A DNA stretch of 61,632 nucleotides, from contig CAKZXA010000012.1 of assembly GCA_937922045.1 (NCBI GenBank), forward strand, positions 1 through 61,632. The letters are read 5' to 3'. Each line of letters begins with the position of its first letter. Position 1 is the first letter of the stretch. The position numbers were made by a program, and so were the translations under genes. Positions 8,674-19,127 of the stretch are shown here, piece by piece. Under the pieces are notes generated by a model. That model saw only the letters and a list, made by a program, of their open reading frames with translations, had not been told where the DNA came from and searched no databases. The stretch comes from an uncultured Acidimicrobiales bacterium. Its GTDB lineage: Bacteria > Actinomycetota > Acidimicrobiia > Acidimicrobiales > SZUA-35.

Positions 8674-9864
8674 CTAGGCGCCCCAACCAGCTTGGGAGCC
8701 GCCGACCCGGTCATCCTCGATCTGTTTCTGATAGCCGGACTCGGCGTAGGCGGCCATCGGATCTCCAGGCAGGCCGCGGGTTTCACGCCACGTGGCCAGG
8801 GCCGGCCGTACGTCCGTGTAGAACGCATCCATCATGATCTGGTGGGCGCCGAGCACGTCCCCCGCCTGCTGGGCGGTGTTCAACGACTCCCGATCGACCA
8901 GGATCGCCCGGGCCGTCATCTCCTGGACGTTGAGAACGCTGCGAATCTGGCCCGGGATCTTCTGCTCGATGTTGTGGCACTGGTCGAGCATGAACGTGAT
9001 GCCGGAGTCCGGCTCGTAGCCGCCGCCCCGCACAACCTCGTAGAGGATACGGAAGAGCTGAAACGGATCGGCGGCGCCAACGATGAGATCGTCGTCGGCG
9101 TAGAATCGCGAGTTGAAGTCGAACGCTCCCAGTCGACCGAGTCGAAGTAACTGGGTGACGATGAACTCGATGTTGGTTCCGGGAGCGTGATGGCCGGTGT
9201 CGAGACAAACCATGGCCCGCTCACCCAGCTCGACACAGTGTGCGTAGGACGTTCCCCAGTCGGGGACATCGGTGTGATAGAACGCAGGCTCAAAGAACTT
9301 GTACTCAAGGACCAGCCGCTGTTCGGCGCCGAGCCGCTCGTAGATGACAGCCAACGACTCAGCGAGGCGGTCCTGCCTGGCTCGCATGTCGTCCTGACCC
9401 GGATAGTTCGTACCGTCGGCCAGCCAAATCTTGAGATCGGTTGACCCGGTTTCGTGCATCACATCAATACAGGTGAAGTGATGGTCGATCGCCCGTTGAC
9501 GAACCGAGGCGTCGGAATGAGCGAGCGAGCCCAGCTTGTACTCATCATCCTGGAAGGTGTTGGAGTTGATCGTTCCTAACCGAACGCCGAGCGATTCGGC
9601 GTGGGTTCGCAGCGCCGAGAAGTCGTCGACCAGATCCCAAGGAATGTGGAGCGCAACCGATGGAGCTAACCCGGTGAGATGGTGAACCTGGGCCGCGTCG
9701 GACAGCTTCTCAAACGGGTCGCGGGGTACGCCGGATTGAGCGAAGACCTTGAACCGGGTTCCCGAGTTTCCGAACGCCCAGGAGGGAAGTTCTATGGCTT
9801 GACGTTCGAGCTCGCGCAGTTGTGCTTCGTTGAGCGTCACGGTGTTCTCCTCATAGGTTGGCAC
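8674..9864 (-). CDS. rhaI: L-rhamnose isomerase (Pseudomonas-type)
   Basis: Converts L-rhamnose to L-rhamnulose; a metal-dependent TIM-barrel isomerase. The protein is 396 residues, matching the P. stutzeri-type RhaI rather than the longer E. coli RhaA. Recognisable barrel strands carry conserved metal and substrate residues: LEYKFFEPAFYHTDVPDWG (Glu ligand and following loop), CLDTGHHAPGTN (Asp/His ligands) and FDFNSRFYADDDL (Asp ligands). The first residues TLNEAQLRELERQAIELPSWAF are typical of the actinobacterial form. It sits 15 nt downstream of the aldolase/dehydrogenase gene and 4 nt upstream of rhaB, so the three are surely co-translated. Confidence 0.93.
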   Translation of the reverse strand: MPTYEENTVTLNEAQLRELERQAIELPSWAFGNSGTRFKVFAQSGVPRDPFEKLSDAAQVHHLTGLAPSVALHIPWDLVDDFSALRTHAESLGVRLGTINSNTFQDDEYKLGSLAHSDASVRQRAIDHHFTCIDVMHETGSTDLKIWLADGTNYPGQDDMRARQDRLAESLAVIYERLGAEQRLVLEYKFFEPAFYHTDVPDWGTSYAHCVELGERAMVCLDTGHHAPGTNIEFIVTQLLRLGRLGAFDFNSRFYADDDLIVGAADPFQLFRILYEVVRGGGYEPDSGITFMLDQCHNIEQKIPGQIRSVLNVQEMTARAILVDRESLNTAQQAGDVLGAHQIMMDAFYTDVRPALATWRETRGLPGDPMAAYAESGYQKQIEDDRVGGSQAGWGA

Positions 9865-9878
9865 TTGGTTGGACGGGG

Positions 9879-11921
9879 TTACCGCAGGAAGGCTGCGGCA
9901 ACGCCGCCGTCGACGGGGATGTGAAGACCGGTGGTTAACGACAGGTCGCCGCTGGTCAACGCCAGCACGGCGCTAGCGATGTGCTCTGGTAATACTTCTT
10001 GCTTGAGGATGGTGCGCTGAGCATAGAACGCACCGAGATCTTCCTCCTCAACACCGTAGACGGCGGCCCGTTTGGCGCCCCAGCCCGAAGCAAAGATTCC
10101 GGACCCCTGGACCACCCCGTCAGGATTGATGCCGTTGACCCGGATGGAGTGCTCGCCAAGCTCGGCCGCCAGGAGCCGAACCTGATGAGCCTGGGCCGCT
10201 TTGGTCGCCCCGTATGCCACATTGTTTGGCCCGGCGAAGACAGCGTTTTTGGAAGAGATGTAGATGATATCTCCACCCATGCCCTGCGGAATCATCGCCC
10301 GCGCTGCTTCACGAGAGACGAGGAACGAGCCGCGCGACATCACGTTCTGTTGGAGATCCCAGTCCTCGTCGGTTGTCTCCAGCAATGACTTGGAGATCGA
10401 CAGCCCGGCGTTGTTGATCACGAGATCAACACCACCGAAAGCCAGCACCGTCTCAGCCATACCGGCTGCGACGGCCTCAGGATCGGTGACGTCGACGGAA
10501 AGGGCAATCGCCGTATCCGGCCCACCTAATTCTTCGGCCAGGAGCGCCGCGGCCTCGAGGTTGACGTCGGCGATCGCCACGCATGCCCCCTCGGCCGCGA
10601 GGCGCTCTGCGGTCGCTCGACCGATGCCACTAGCGCCACCGGTTACCAGCGCCACCCGCCCGGCCAGCGTCTTTGGGGCGGGAAGGCGCTGGAGCTTTGC
10701 TTCTTCAAGAACCCAGTACTCGATTCGGAACTTTTCCACTTCGGGTATCGGCGCGTAGGTAGACAGAGCCTCGGCTCCGCGAATCACGTTGATGGCGTTG
10801 ACGTAGAATTCACCCGCGACCCGCGCTGTTTGCTTGTTCTTGCCGAAACTGAACATGCCGATACCCGGTACCAGCACGATCAGCGGGTCGGCGCCCCGCA
10901 TGGCCGGAGAACCCGGCTCGGCGTGTCGGTCGTAGTAAGCGGCGTAGTTCTGGCGATACTCACTGTGCAGCTCATGGATCCGGTCAACGACTTCCTCAAG
11001 CGGGGCATCGGCTTCGGTATCGACCACCAGCGGAGCCACTTTGGTGCGCAAGAAGTGGTCGGGGCAGGATGTACCAAGAGCTGCAAGCCGTGGCATTTCA
11101 GAGCCCTGTAAAAACTCCATCACAACATCATTGTCGGTGAAGTGGCCGATCATCGTTGCGTCGTGGGAGGCGATGCCTCGCAGGGTTGGGGCGAGCTCAG
11201 CGGCGCGAGCGCGTCGCACACTGGGCTCCAGAGGTGTGCGCCCTGCGACCACGGTTCCGAATGGGTTTGGTCCGCTGTTCTCGGCGATGAATCGTTCAGC
11301 TCGATGGATTGCATCGAGGCTTCGATCCTGAGCTTCTTGGGAGGTCGCTCCCCAGGTTGTCAAACCGTGCCCACCGAGAATGCAGCCGATGGCCTCCGGG
11401 TGCTCAGCCTGTATGGCTGCGATGTCGAGGCCAAGCTGAAAGCCTGGTCGCCGCCAAGGTACCCATACCAGGTCGTCACCGAAGCACTGCTTGGTGAGCG
11501 CCGGCCCGTCGGCCGCGGTGGCGAAGGCGATGATCGAATCGGGGTGGAGGTGATCGACGTGATCACATTCGACCAGGGCGTGCATCGCGGTATCGATTGA
11601 GGGAGCGGCCCCGCTACGCCCGAAGCAACAGTGATCGAACAGTGCGACCATCTCGTCCTCATGAGCTTCGCCTCGGTACACCGAACGGAGCCCCTGGACG
11701 CGGGTGAGGTCGAGGCAGGCAAGACCGGATTCAGTAAGCGTGCCGAGGTCTCCGCCAGAACCCTTGACCCACAGAACTCGGGTCTCGTCACCGGTGACCG
11801 GATCGACAGCGGTGGCCTTGGCCGAGGCATTGCCGCCTGCGTAGTTCGTGTAGCGCTTGTCGGATCCGAGCAGGTGGCAGCGGGCCAGTAGCTCGTTGAC
11901 GGCCTTTGCCGACGTTGACAT
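9879..11921 (-). CDS. rhaEW: Bifunctional rhamnulose-1-phosphate aldolase / L-lactaldehyde dehydrogenase
   Basis: A 680-residue fusion of two catalytic domains. Residues about 1-400 are a class II aldolase that would split rhamnulose 1-phosphate into dihydroxyacetone phosphate and L-lactaldehyde; the zinc-site His residues lie in DHLHPDSI and GGHGLTTW. Residues about 420-680 are a short-chain dehydrogenase with the NAD motif TGGASGIG, the NNAG motif and the catalytic YGATK, expected to oxidise lactaldehyde to lactate. This fused RhaEW architecture is well known in Actinobacteria, Bacillus and Chloroflexi rhamnose loci. It is placed directly upstream of rhaI, and its ATG is preceded by GGGAG. 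Confidence 0.93.
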   Translation of the reverse strand: MSTSAKAVNELLARCHLLGSDKRYTNYAGGNASAKATAVDPVTGDETRVLWVKGSGGDLGTLTESGLACLDLTRVQGLRSVYRGEAHEDEMVALFDHCCFGRSGAAPSIDTAMHALVECDHVDHLHPDSIIAFATAADGPALTKQCFGDDLVWVPWRRPGFQLGLDIAAIQAEHPEAIGCILGGHGLTTWGATSQEAQDRSLDAIHRAERFIAENSGPNPFGTVVAGRTPLEPSVRRARAAELAPTLRGIASHDATMIGHFTDNDVVMEFLQGSEMPRLAALGTSCPDHFLRTKVAPLVVDTEADAPLEEVVDRIHELHSEYRQNYAAYYDRHAEPGSPAMRGADPLIVLVPGIGMFSFGKNKQTARVAGEFYVNAINVIRGAEALSTYAPIPEVEKFRIEYWVLEEAKLQRLPAPKTLAGRVALVTGGASGIGRATAERLAAEGACVAIADVNLEAAALLAEELGGPDTAIALSVDVTDPEAVAAGMAETVLAFGGVDLVINNAGLSISKSLLETTDEDWDLQQNVMSRGSFLVSREAARAMIPQGMGGDIIYISSKNAVFAGPNNVAYGATKAAQAHQVRLLAAELGEHSIRVNGINPDGVVQGSGIFASGWGAKRAAVYGVEEEDLGAFYAQRTILKQEVLPEHIASAVLALTSGDLSLTTGLHIPVDGGVAAAFLR

Positions 11922-11974
11922 TGGATACTCCCTTGTTTAAGACGGCTAGAAGTTTCTTCAGGGTCGGGATCGGT

Positions 11975-12805
11975 TCAGGGCTGACTGGTGGGTACCGAGC
12001 CCAATTTGTCTTTAAGGTGATTGCGGATCCACTGATCGAGTTCTCGAAAGTCGTTGAGTGGTTCGCCGGTCTCGATATCGACCGGGGTGTAGGGTGGCGG
12101 TCCGAACTCGGTTGTGATGGTCAGCACATCGGCACCATCGGCTAGGCGATGGGCTTGGATTCGTTTCCACCAGTCGACATGGACTGCCAACTCATGTTCC
12201 CACCGAGGGTGGCGGACATCGGGCACTTGTGCCCCTTGAGCCCAACCGACCCTGGCATGAATGTGATCAGAGCGGGCCAACGCCGGTTCGAGGTGATGAT
12301 CTTGGTCTTCCAGCAGTGATTCCGAAACGCAGGCCCAGTGGGACAGATCAGCGGTGATCCGCATCTCGGGGTATTGAGCGAGATACGGGGCGGTCACCGC
12401 GGCGGAGTATGGGAAGCGGCTGCGGTGGGTTTCGTGGAGGATGGTGATCCCCGTCTCCGCCTCGACTTCGAAGGCCACGGTCAACACCTTGTCAACGGCG
12501 TCAGGTGCCCAGTGATCTCGACCGGTATGAGAGTTGATAAATCGAGGACCGAGTTCGGAAGCGCTTCGAAGCAACTCGCCATAGTGTTGGCACCATTGGT
12601 CGAGATCGCCTTCGGCCTCGTAGCAATGAGCGATCCAGGCCAGCCCGGCATCGTCGATGGCATCGACCAGCCGTTGCCGCTCCAGGCGATCGGTCGGTAC
12701 AAACGTTTCGATGCCGTCGAACCCGGAGTCGGCAACGAACTGCACCATCGCCTCGACCCCGAGGTGGTCAAGTCCCCACCAGGGGCAGAAGAACTGGAGG
12801 TTCAT
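11975..12805 (-). CDS. TIM-barrel sugar isomerase/epimerase-like protein within the rhamnose operon
   Basis: The ATG at 12805 (MNLQFFCPWWG) gives a 276-residue protein of the xylose-isomerase-like TIM-barrel (AP endonuclease family 2) superfamily. The pattern FFCPWWGLDHLG at the first strand, SGFDGIETFVP, Glu/His-rich strands such as ILHETHRSRF, ITADLSHW and HIHARVGW, and ITTEFGPPPY match metal-binding positions of this family. Members epimerise or isomerise keto-sugars and inositols or hydrolyse sugar derivatives. The frame is open further upstream, but that part overlaps the dioxygenase gene and is not conserved-looking. It lies 22 nt downstream of the PhyH gene and 53 nt upstream of rhaEW. 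It probably processes a modified sugar that feeds the rhamnose route. Confidence 0.85.
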   Translation of the reverse strand: MNLQFFCPWWGLDHLGVEAMVQFVADSGFDGIETFVPTDRLERQRLVDAIDDAGLAWIAHCYEAEGDLDQWCQHYGELLRSASELGPRFINSHTGRDHWAPDAVDKVLTVAFEVEAETGITILHETHRSRFPYSAAVTAPYLAQYPEMRITADLSHWACVSESLLEDQDHHLEPALARSDHIHARVGWAQGAQVPDVRHPRWEHELAVHVDWWKRIQAHRLADGADVLTITTEFGPPPYTPVDIETGEPLNDFRELDQWIRNHLKDKLGSVPTSQP

Positions 12806-12827
12806 CGGTGCCTCAGCGCTGGGTGTT

Positions 12828-13643
12828 CTAGTGTTGGAAGACAATGGGATTCTGTTCGTCGTCACAGAGTTCGTCACCGACGCTAAGTGTTGCCAGCTGC
12901 TCATCGGTGAGAATGTTCTGTTCGCCGTTGAACGTCGAACCGACCGGCATAAAGGCACAGGTCATGGCCCGACGGGGCTGGGTTGTCATGTTGGCTCCGG
13001 CGCCGTGAACGCACATGCCGTTGTGGAACGAGGCGGTTCCGGCCTTCATCGTGGCCCGTACCGGTTCCTGGTTTCGGAACTCTGGGTACATGTCGAAGAT
13101 CGCGTCGAGGTTTTTGGTGATGCCTGGGTTTTCGAACGTGGTGTGCTGGTGGGAGCCGGGGAAGAAACAGAGGCACCCGTTCTCGGTGGTGGCATCATCT
13201 AGGGCGACCCATATCGACAGTGCGTTTCGGTTCGAGAACGACCAGAAGGGGGTGTCGAGGTGAAAGCCGGTCGGGTTGCCCCAGGGGCGTTTGATCAATG
13301 CCTGGTCATGCCACACCCTCACCCCGTCGATTCCGGCCAGCGTGGAGGCCATCTCACCGATCCGTGGGTCGAGGATGAGCTCCCTTACCTCGTCGTCGCT
13401 CTGCCACAGGTTGAGGAGCTGGTCGAAGACTTTGCCGTAATAGTCGGCGTCGGGATTGATGCCGTCGTCTTCGCCGATCTTGATGTCCTGGTTGGCAAAC
13501 TTTCTGCCGTCGCGTTCCAGAACCGCCCGATCGACGGACGTTCGCCAGCGTTCAAGTTCGCCGGGGTCGAGGAAGTCCTCAATGATGAGGAAGCCGTCGC
13601 GCTGGAAGGCCGCAACCTGGTCTTGGGACATCTGCCATTTCAT
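12828..13643 (-). CDS. Phytanoyl-CoA dioxygenase (PhyH) family Fe(II)/2-oxoglutarate oxygenase
   Basis: A 271-residue non-haem iron oxygenase. The facial triad is clear: H128-x-D130 in FHLDTPFW and the distal H213 in CVHGAG, with the 2-oxoglutarate-binding Arg in PRRAMT. The early part (DGFLIIEDFLDPGEL) is the standard PhyH N-terminus. Known family members hydroxylate or oxidatively dealkylate small molecules using O2 and 2-oxoglutarate. It is embedded between the mutarotase and the TIM-barrel gene on the same strand with short gaps, so it is part of the rhamnose operon. I infer a role in trimming or oxidising a decorated (for example O-methylated) rhamnose; substrate unproven. Confidence 0.88.
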   Translation of the reverse strand: MKWQMSQDQVAAFQRDGFLIIEDFLDPGELERWRTSVDRAVLERDGRKFANQDIKIGEDDGINPDADYYGKVFDQLLNLWQSDDEVRELILDPRIGEMASTLAGIDGVRVWHDQALIKRPWGNPTGFHLDTPFWSFSNRNALSIWVALDDATTENGCLCFFPGSHQHTTFENPGITKNLDAIFDMYPEFRNQEPVRATMKAGTASFHNGMCVHGAGANMTTQPRRAMTCAFMPVGSTFNGEQNILTDEQLATLSVGDELCDDEQNPIVFQH

Positions 13644-13696
13644 CGCTGTCTGCCTTTCCTCGGCTTGTGTACATGGGCCTCAGGCGCCCGGGGCCT

Positions 13697-14017
13697 CTAG
13701 TCGAGGTGAAAGACCTCATCGAGCTCGATCATCTGTGTATCGGCCGCCTTACCCTCGCCCTCAAAGTAGGGGGCCATGAGCGCCTGCCAGCGCTCGTTCA
13801 CTTCCTCGTTCTCCATGCCATCCAGAGCCTGTTGGAAGGTACCCGGTGTCTCGAAATAACCGAGGAGCAGACCATCACCCCTGAGGAAGAGGGAGTAGCG
13901 GTGCCAGCCCGTACGGCGGAGGGCGTCGAGCATCTCTGGCCACACGGCCTCGTGATGCCGTCGATACTCGTCCAGCATGTCGGGCCGAACCTGGAGGGTG
14001 AATGCGATGCGATTCAT
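13697..14017 (-). CDS. rhaM: L-rhamnose mutarotase
   Basis: Interconverts alpha and beta anomers of L-rhamnose. The ATG at 14017 gives 106 residues, the normal RhaM size. Family landmarks are the start MNRIAFTLQVRPDMLDEY, the His-containing RRHHEAVWPEM helix, the YSLFLRGDGLLLGYFET strand pair and the NERWQALMAPYF segment; RhaM enzymes form a ferredoxin-like dimer. It follows the substrate-binding protein gene after a 108-nt spacer containing two hairpins, and precedes the PhyH gene by 53 nt. Confidence 0.92.
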   Translation of the reverse strand: MNRIAFTLQVRPDMLDEYRRHHEAVWPEMLDALRRTGWHRYSLFLRGDGLLLGYFETPGTFQQALDGMENEEVNERWQALMAPYFEGEGKAADTQMIELDEVFHLD

Positions 14018-14051
14018 AAGTCGAGCAGTTCCGTTGATCTTGTTCGTACAT

Positions 14052-14099
14052 CCCGATGTCGGGACTGCGTGGGGGCGGATGATCTCCACCCGCCCCCAG
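14052..14099 (-). promoter_or_regulatory. Tandem hairpins between rhaS and rhaM
   Basis: Two inverted repeats occupy the spacer downstream of the substrate-binding protein gene: TCCCGA/TCGGGA with a 2-nt loop (14052-14065) and TGGGGGCGG/CCGCCCCCA with an 11-nt loop (14071-14099). No T-tract follows, so they are more likely 3' stabilisers or attenuators than full terminators. Such a structure commonly lets the binding-protein message accumulate above the rest of an ABC operon. Confidence 0.5.
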
Positions 14100-14125
14100 G
14101 CATTCTCTTGGGGAGAGTCCTGCTG

Positions 14126-15292
<1,167 letters not shown>

Positions 15293-15306
15293 TCGGTTCT
15301 CTCCTC

Positions 15307-16344
15307 TTAAGGGTTTGCTGTAGTGAGATCATGGTTGGTTACGGCCGGCTCATGGTGAGGCGGTGCCTGCGTATCTAGAGATGACGTATCGAACCGGGCG
15401 AAGGCGTTGCGGAGGACGACGGAGGCGATGAGGATCACGCCGATGATGCCGGTCTGGGTGTTAGCTTCCACGTTGGCTAGGCCCAGTCCGTTACGTAGGT
15501 TCAGAACGATCAGGATTGAGGTGAAGACACCGAGCATCGAGCCGGTGCCACCGAAGATGCTGACACCACCGAGTAGCACCATGGTGATGATGTCTAGCTC
15601 GAAGCCAGAGGCCACGTCGCCTCGAACCGAGCCGAGTCGAGCGGCGAAGAGCACACCGGCGAAGGCTGCGACCGCCCCGGACACGGCGAACAGTCGGATC
15701 TTATAGCCGACCACGTCGATGCCGGAGTAGCGGGCCATCTCGGCGTTGTCGCCAATCACATAAGCCCGCCGACCAAGACCGGTGCGGCCGAGGACGACCC
15801 CGCCAAATAGGATGGCGACAAAGAACACGATGACCGAGAAGGGGAGCGGGCCGATCACGCCACTTTGACCGAGCGAGTCGAACCATTCAGGGAAGTCACC
15901 GATGGATCGGTCTTCGACCAGGATTCTGGCAAGGCCTCGAAAGCCGATCAGCCCGGCCAGAGTGACGACCAGGGAGGGAACCCCCAGGGTCGCGCTGCAC
16001 CAGCCCTGTAGGAGCCCGGCCAACCCGCCAACACCGACGGCGATCAGAATGGCCAACGTGAACGGTACAGATGTCGAATCATGCAGGACTGCTACCACGC
16101 AGGCTCCAACACCCATGATCGAGGCGACCGATAGATCGATCTCACCGCACACGATAACGAACGCCATGACGACGGCGACGATGATCTTCTCGACCGACAG
16201 CTCGAACAGGTTGATGAAGTTGTTGATGCCGAGATAGTTCGTCGATTGCATCACATTGAAGATCACGGTCACGACGAGAATCGTGAGCAGGAGGAGTTCC
16301 CAACGGCGATTTTCGCTTATCACAGGACGCGCTCGACCGGTCAT
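15307..16344 (-). CDS. rhaQ: Rhamnose ABC transporter permease (second)
   Basis: A 345-residue multi-spanning protein of the ribose/xylose/rhamnose permease family (BPD_transp_2). Hydrophobic helices start at residue about 15 ([15 protein letters not shown]). The segment [17 protein letters not shown] is the signature region near transmembrane helix 3, and [40 protein letters not shown] is the cytoplasmic loop contacting the ATPase. The start overlaps the end of the upstream permease gene by 4 nt (ATGA-type coupling), and it is 14 nt upstream of the binding-protein gene. It forms the membrane channel together with its partner permease. Confidence 0.92.
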   Translation of the reverse strand: MTGRARPVISENRRWELLLLTILVVTVIFNVMQSTNYLGINNFINLFELSVEKIIVAVVMAFVIVCGEIDLSVASIMGVGACVVAVLHDSTSVPFTLAILIAVGVGGLAGLLQGWCSATLGVPSLVVTLAGLIGFRGLARILVEDRSIGDFPEWFDSLGQSGVIGPLPFSVIVFFVAILFGGVVLGRTGLGRRAYVIGDNAEMARYSGIDVVGYKIRLFAVSGAVAAFAGVLFAARLGSVRGDVASGFELDIITMVLLGGVSIFGGTGSMLGVFTSILIVLNLRNGLGLANVEANTQTGIIGVILIASVVLRNAFARFDTSSLDTQAPPHHEPAVTNHDLTTANP

Positions 16345-17447
16345 GGTGCGCCGCCGGTCGCTGCCCCGCCGGTCGCTGTGCCGCCGGTCTCTGTGATGGC
16401 TTGAGCCGAACCAGGTTCTCGGCCCGGCGCTGAAGTACCGGCGAGAATTCGAGGTCTCCCCGGATTGAACCTTCGAGCCAGAACGGCGTCGAGAATGACG
16501 GCGATGAGGATTAGCAATCCGAGGACAGCGTCTCGCCAGAACTCGCTGAGGGCAGGCAGTCGAACCAGGCTTTGGTTCAGTACCTCTATTAGTAGTGCGC
16601 CGAACAGTGACCCGACGAGCGTCCCGGCGCCACCCAAGGTGCTGACACCTCCGACCACCGCGGCAGCGATGGCTTGGAGTTCGAGCCCTTGGCCAGCGGT
16701 CACCGTGATCGTGCCGAACCGAGCGAGAAACAGAAAGCCACCGAGGCCGGCGAGGGCACCGCAGCCGACGAAGGCCAGCACGGTGAGTCGGTTTATCGAG
16801 AGCCCGGCTTGATGAGCGGCGTCGGGGTTTGAACCCAATGCGTAGAGTCGCCGACCAACGCGAAGCCGACCAAAGGCTATCTGAAGAGCGATCACGACGC
16901 CGATGGCCAGCGCAAACATGAATCGGAGGTCGTAATCCCCAATGCTGAACAGTGTGGACTTTGGAAGGTTGACAAGCCAGCTCGGTAGTGTGTCGGCGGT
17001 AATGGTCTTTGCGTCGCCGTAGGCGATGAGGACCGTGCGGTAGATGGCGAGAGTTCCGAGTGTGACAATGATCGACGGGATCCGAGCGACGGCCACGAGC
17101 AGTCCATTGATCAAGCCGAGTATCGCCCCGATGGCGATGGCTAAAGCGATGGCGACGACAACGTTTGCTTCCGGATGGTTGCCGAGCTGTTGGCCGGTCA
17201 CGTAGGCGCTGACGCCAACGATCGAACCGACCGAAAGATCGATGTTGCGGGTGAGAATGACGAGTGATTGGCCTGCTGCCACCACTGCAACGATGGCCAC
17301 CCCGAGCGTGACGCGATTAAAGAATCGGCCGGAGAAGTACCCTTCGATCAGCAACCCGAAAACCACAAGGCTGAGGAAGATCGTGGCCGCTAGGGTCAGT
17401 TCCTTCAGTCGATCCGGTCCGAGCCGGCTCATTGACATGGTGGTCAT
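16341..17447 (-). CDS. rhaP: Rhamnose ABC transporter permease (first)
   Basis: A 368-residue integral membrane permease of the same family as its neighbour. VILTRNIDLSVGSIVGVSAYVTG is the helix-3 signature; NPDAAHQAGLSINRLTVLAFVGCGALAGLGGFLFLARFG is the ATPase-contact loop and the following helix. The last 20 residues are an unusual low-complexity tail of repeated GGAATGG units encoded by a short DNA repeat. Both ends overlap neighbours by 4 nt (the ATPase stop at 17444 and the next permease start at 16344), which shows tight translational coupling. Confidence 0.92.
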   Translation of the reverse strand: MTTMSMSRLGPDRLKELTLAATIFLSLVVFGLLIEGYFSGRFFNRVTLGVAIVAVVAAGQSLVILTRNIDLSVGSIVGVSAYVTGQQLGNHPEANVVVAIALAIAIGAILGLINGLLVAVARIPSIIVTLGTLAIYRTVLIAYGDAKTITADTLPSWLVNLPKSTLFSIGDYDLRFMFALAIGVVIALQIAFGRLRVGRRLYALGSNPDAAHQAGLSINRLTVLAFVGCGALAGLGGFLFLARFGTITVTAGQGLELQAIAAAVVGGVSTLGGAGTLVGSLFGALLIEVLNQSLVRLPALSEFWRDAVLGLLILIAVILDAVLARRFNPGRPRILAGTSAPGREPGSAQAITETGGTATGGAATGGAP

Positions 17448-18985
17448 GCAGCCACCGCCGCTCGCATGATTGTCTCGGAATCGATCGATGCGCTGTCGTG
17501 GATACCGACCAGACGACCCTCGCGCATGACGGCGATGCGATCACTCATGGCCATCACCTCGGGCAAATCTGAAGAGATGAGGATCACGGCCATTCCCTGA
17601 CGGGCCAACTCGTCGATGTGGTGATGCACGTCGGCTTTGGCGCCCACATCGATGCCGCGGGTTGGTTCGTCGAGGATCAGAATTCGGGGTTCGGTGTTGA
17701 GCCACTTGGCCAGCATTGTCTTCTGCTGGTTTCCGCCTGAGAGGTTGCCGACCGGAGTGTCCAACGAGGCTGCCTTGATCTGTAGCTGTTGTCGGAAACG
17801 CTCGGCTACCGCCCGCTCTTCGGCCGTGCGCAACAAGCCAGAGCGCGAGCGATAGCGGGCGAGCGATGGGAGGGTGATATTGGCGATGATGGACTGGGGC
17901 ATCGAGAGTCCGAGTTGACGTCGGTCTTCGGAGAGATAGGCAATGCCATGGCCTAGCGCGTCGGCGGGTTTGTGAATCGAGGCTTCGTTACCGAAGACTT
18001 CGATCGAGCCTCGATCGGCGGGGGTGATGCCAAAGAGGGCCAGTGCAATATCGGTCCTACCCGCTCCAACCAGCCCGGCGAATCCGAGGATCTCTCCTGC
18101 CCTGAGTTCGAAGGTAACATCTTCGAAGGCACCATTGACCGAGAGCCCCTCGACCTTGAGCGCTGCCGCCGCCGGCTTCGGTTCCGACGGTTCTTCGGAT
18201 GATGGCGTTTGTTGACGGCCGAAGAACTCGTCGACGTCTCGCCCCACCATGTCTCGTACGAGTTGTTCCTGGGTGACATCGTCCACCGGCAGCGTGCTTA
18301 TGTGTTGCCCGTCTCGAAACACGGTGATTCGGTCGGAGATGCGAAATACTTCGTCGAGTCGGTGGCTGATGAACAGTACGGCCACGCCTCGTTCTCGGAG
18401 TCGGGCGACCTGTTCGAAGAGCCGTTCGACCTCGTGGGCGGAGAGCGACGCAGTGGGTTCGTCCATGATGAGAACTCGGACGTCGAGCGAGATGGCCTTG
18501 GCTATCTCCACGGCCTGCTGCCCGCCGACCGTCAGCTGGCTAGCGGGGATACGGGGGTTGATCGCCATGTCGAGCGATGCCAGGATCTCGCCGGCGTCGG
18601 CGTACATCCTGCGCCAGTTGACGATGCGTCCTCGGTTTTGGTGGGAGATGAAGATGTTTTCCGCTACCGAAAGCTCGGGGAAGATCATCGGCTCCTGATA
18701 GATGGCGGCAATACCAAGTGACTGGGCATCACTGGTGCTCGAGAGCTGGGTCGGTGATCCATCGACGAGAATTTCGCCCTCATCCGGTTGATGGAGACCC
18801 GTGATGACCTTGATGAGGGTTGACTTCCCCGCACCGTTTTCGCCGACCAAGGTGTGTACCTCGCCAGCGAGCAAATCGATCCCGACACTACTCAAGGCAG
18901 TGGTAGCACCGAAGCGCTTGGTTACACCGCGAAGCGAAAGCACAGGTTGGACCAACCCGGCATCTGTTGGTGTGCGTATGGTCAC
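17444..18985 (-). CDS. rhaT: Rhamnose ABC transporter ATP-binding protein (dual NBD)
   Basis: Two ABC ATPase domains in one chain. Domain 1 has Walker A GENGAGKST, signature LTVGGQQ and Walker B VLIMDEPTAS, with H in ISHRLDE. Domain 2 has the degenerate P-loop GLVGAGRTDI usual for the sugar-transporter second half, signature LSGGNQQK and Walker B ILILDEPTRGIDVG. I chose the GTG at 18985 (about 513 residues, GGGGA-like site upstream), since the extra 21 residues from an alternative GTG at 19048 are hydrophilic and have a poorly spaced ribosome site; either is possible. It energises uptake through the two permeases and is the first gene after the regulator. Confidence 0.92.
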   Translation of the reverse strand: MTIRTPTDAGLVQPVLSLRGVTKRFGATTALSSVGIDLLAGEVHTLVGENGAGKSTLIKVITGLHQPDEGEILVDGSPTQLSSTSDAQSLGIAAIYQEPMIFPELSVAENIFISHQNRGRIVNWRRMYADAGEILASLDMAINPRIPASQLTVGGQQAVEIAKAISLDVRVLIMDEPTASLSAHEVERLFEQVARLRERGVAVLFISHRLDEVFRISDRITVFRDGQHISTLPVDDVTQEQLVRDMVGRDVDEFFGRQQTPSSEEPSEPKPAAAALKVEGLSVNGAFEDVTFELRAGEILGFAGLVGAGRTDIALALFGITPADRGSIEVFGNEASIHKPADALGHGIAYLSEDRRQLGLSMPQSIIANITLPSLARYRSRSGLLRTAEERAVAERFRQQLQIKAASLDTPVGNLSGGNQQKTMLAKWLNTEPRILILDEPTRGIDVGAKADVHHHIDELARQGMAVILISSDLPEVMAMSDRIAVMREGRLVGIHDSASIDSETIMRAAVAA

Positions 18986-19127
18986 TGCGAGGTCCCCAGT
19001 CGTCGTCAGCCCATGAACGTTTGTGTGAGTTCGAACATGAATGTACACGACCTGTCCGTTGCTTGCAATGGCTAGGCCATCTGGCTTGACGATGGAGACT
19101 TCGTTGGGAATCTGAACCCCCGTCGGA

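Noticed and set aside
10830-11600. Overlapping plus-strand frames of about 90-150 codons
   Set aside because: They are antisense to the rhaEW gene, lack ribosome sites and have no recognisable motifs.
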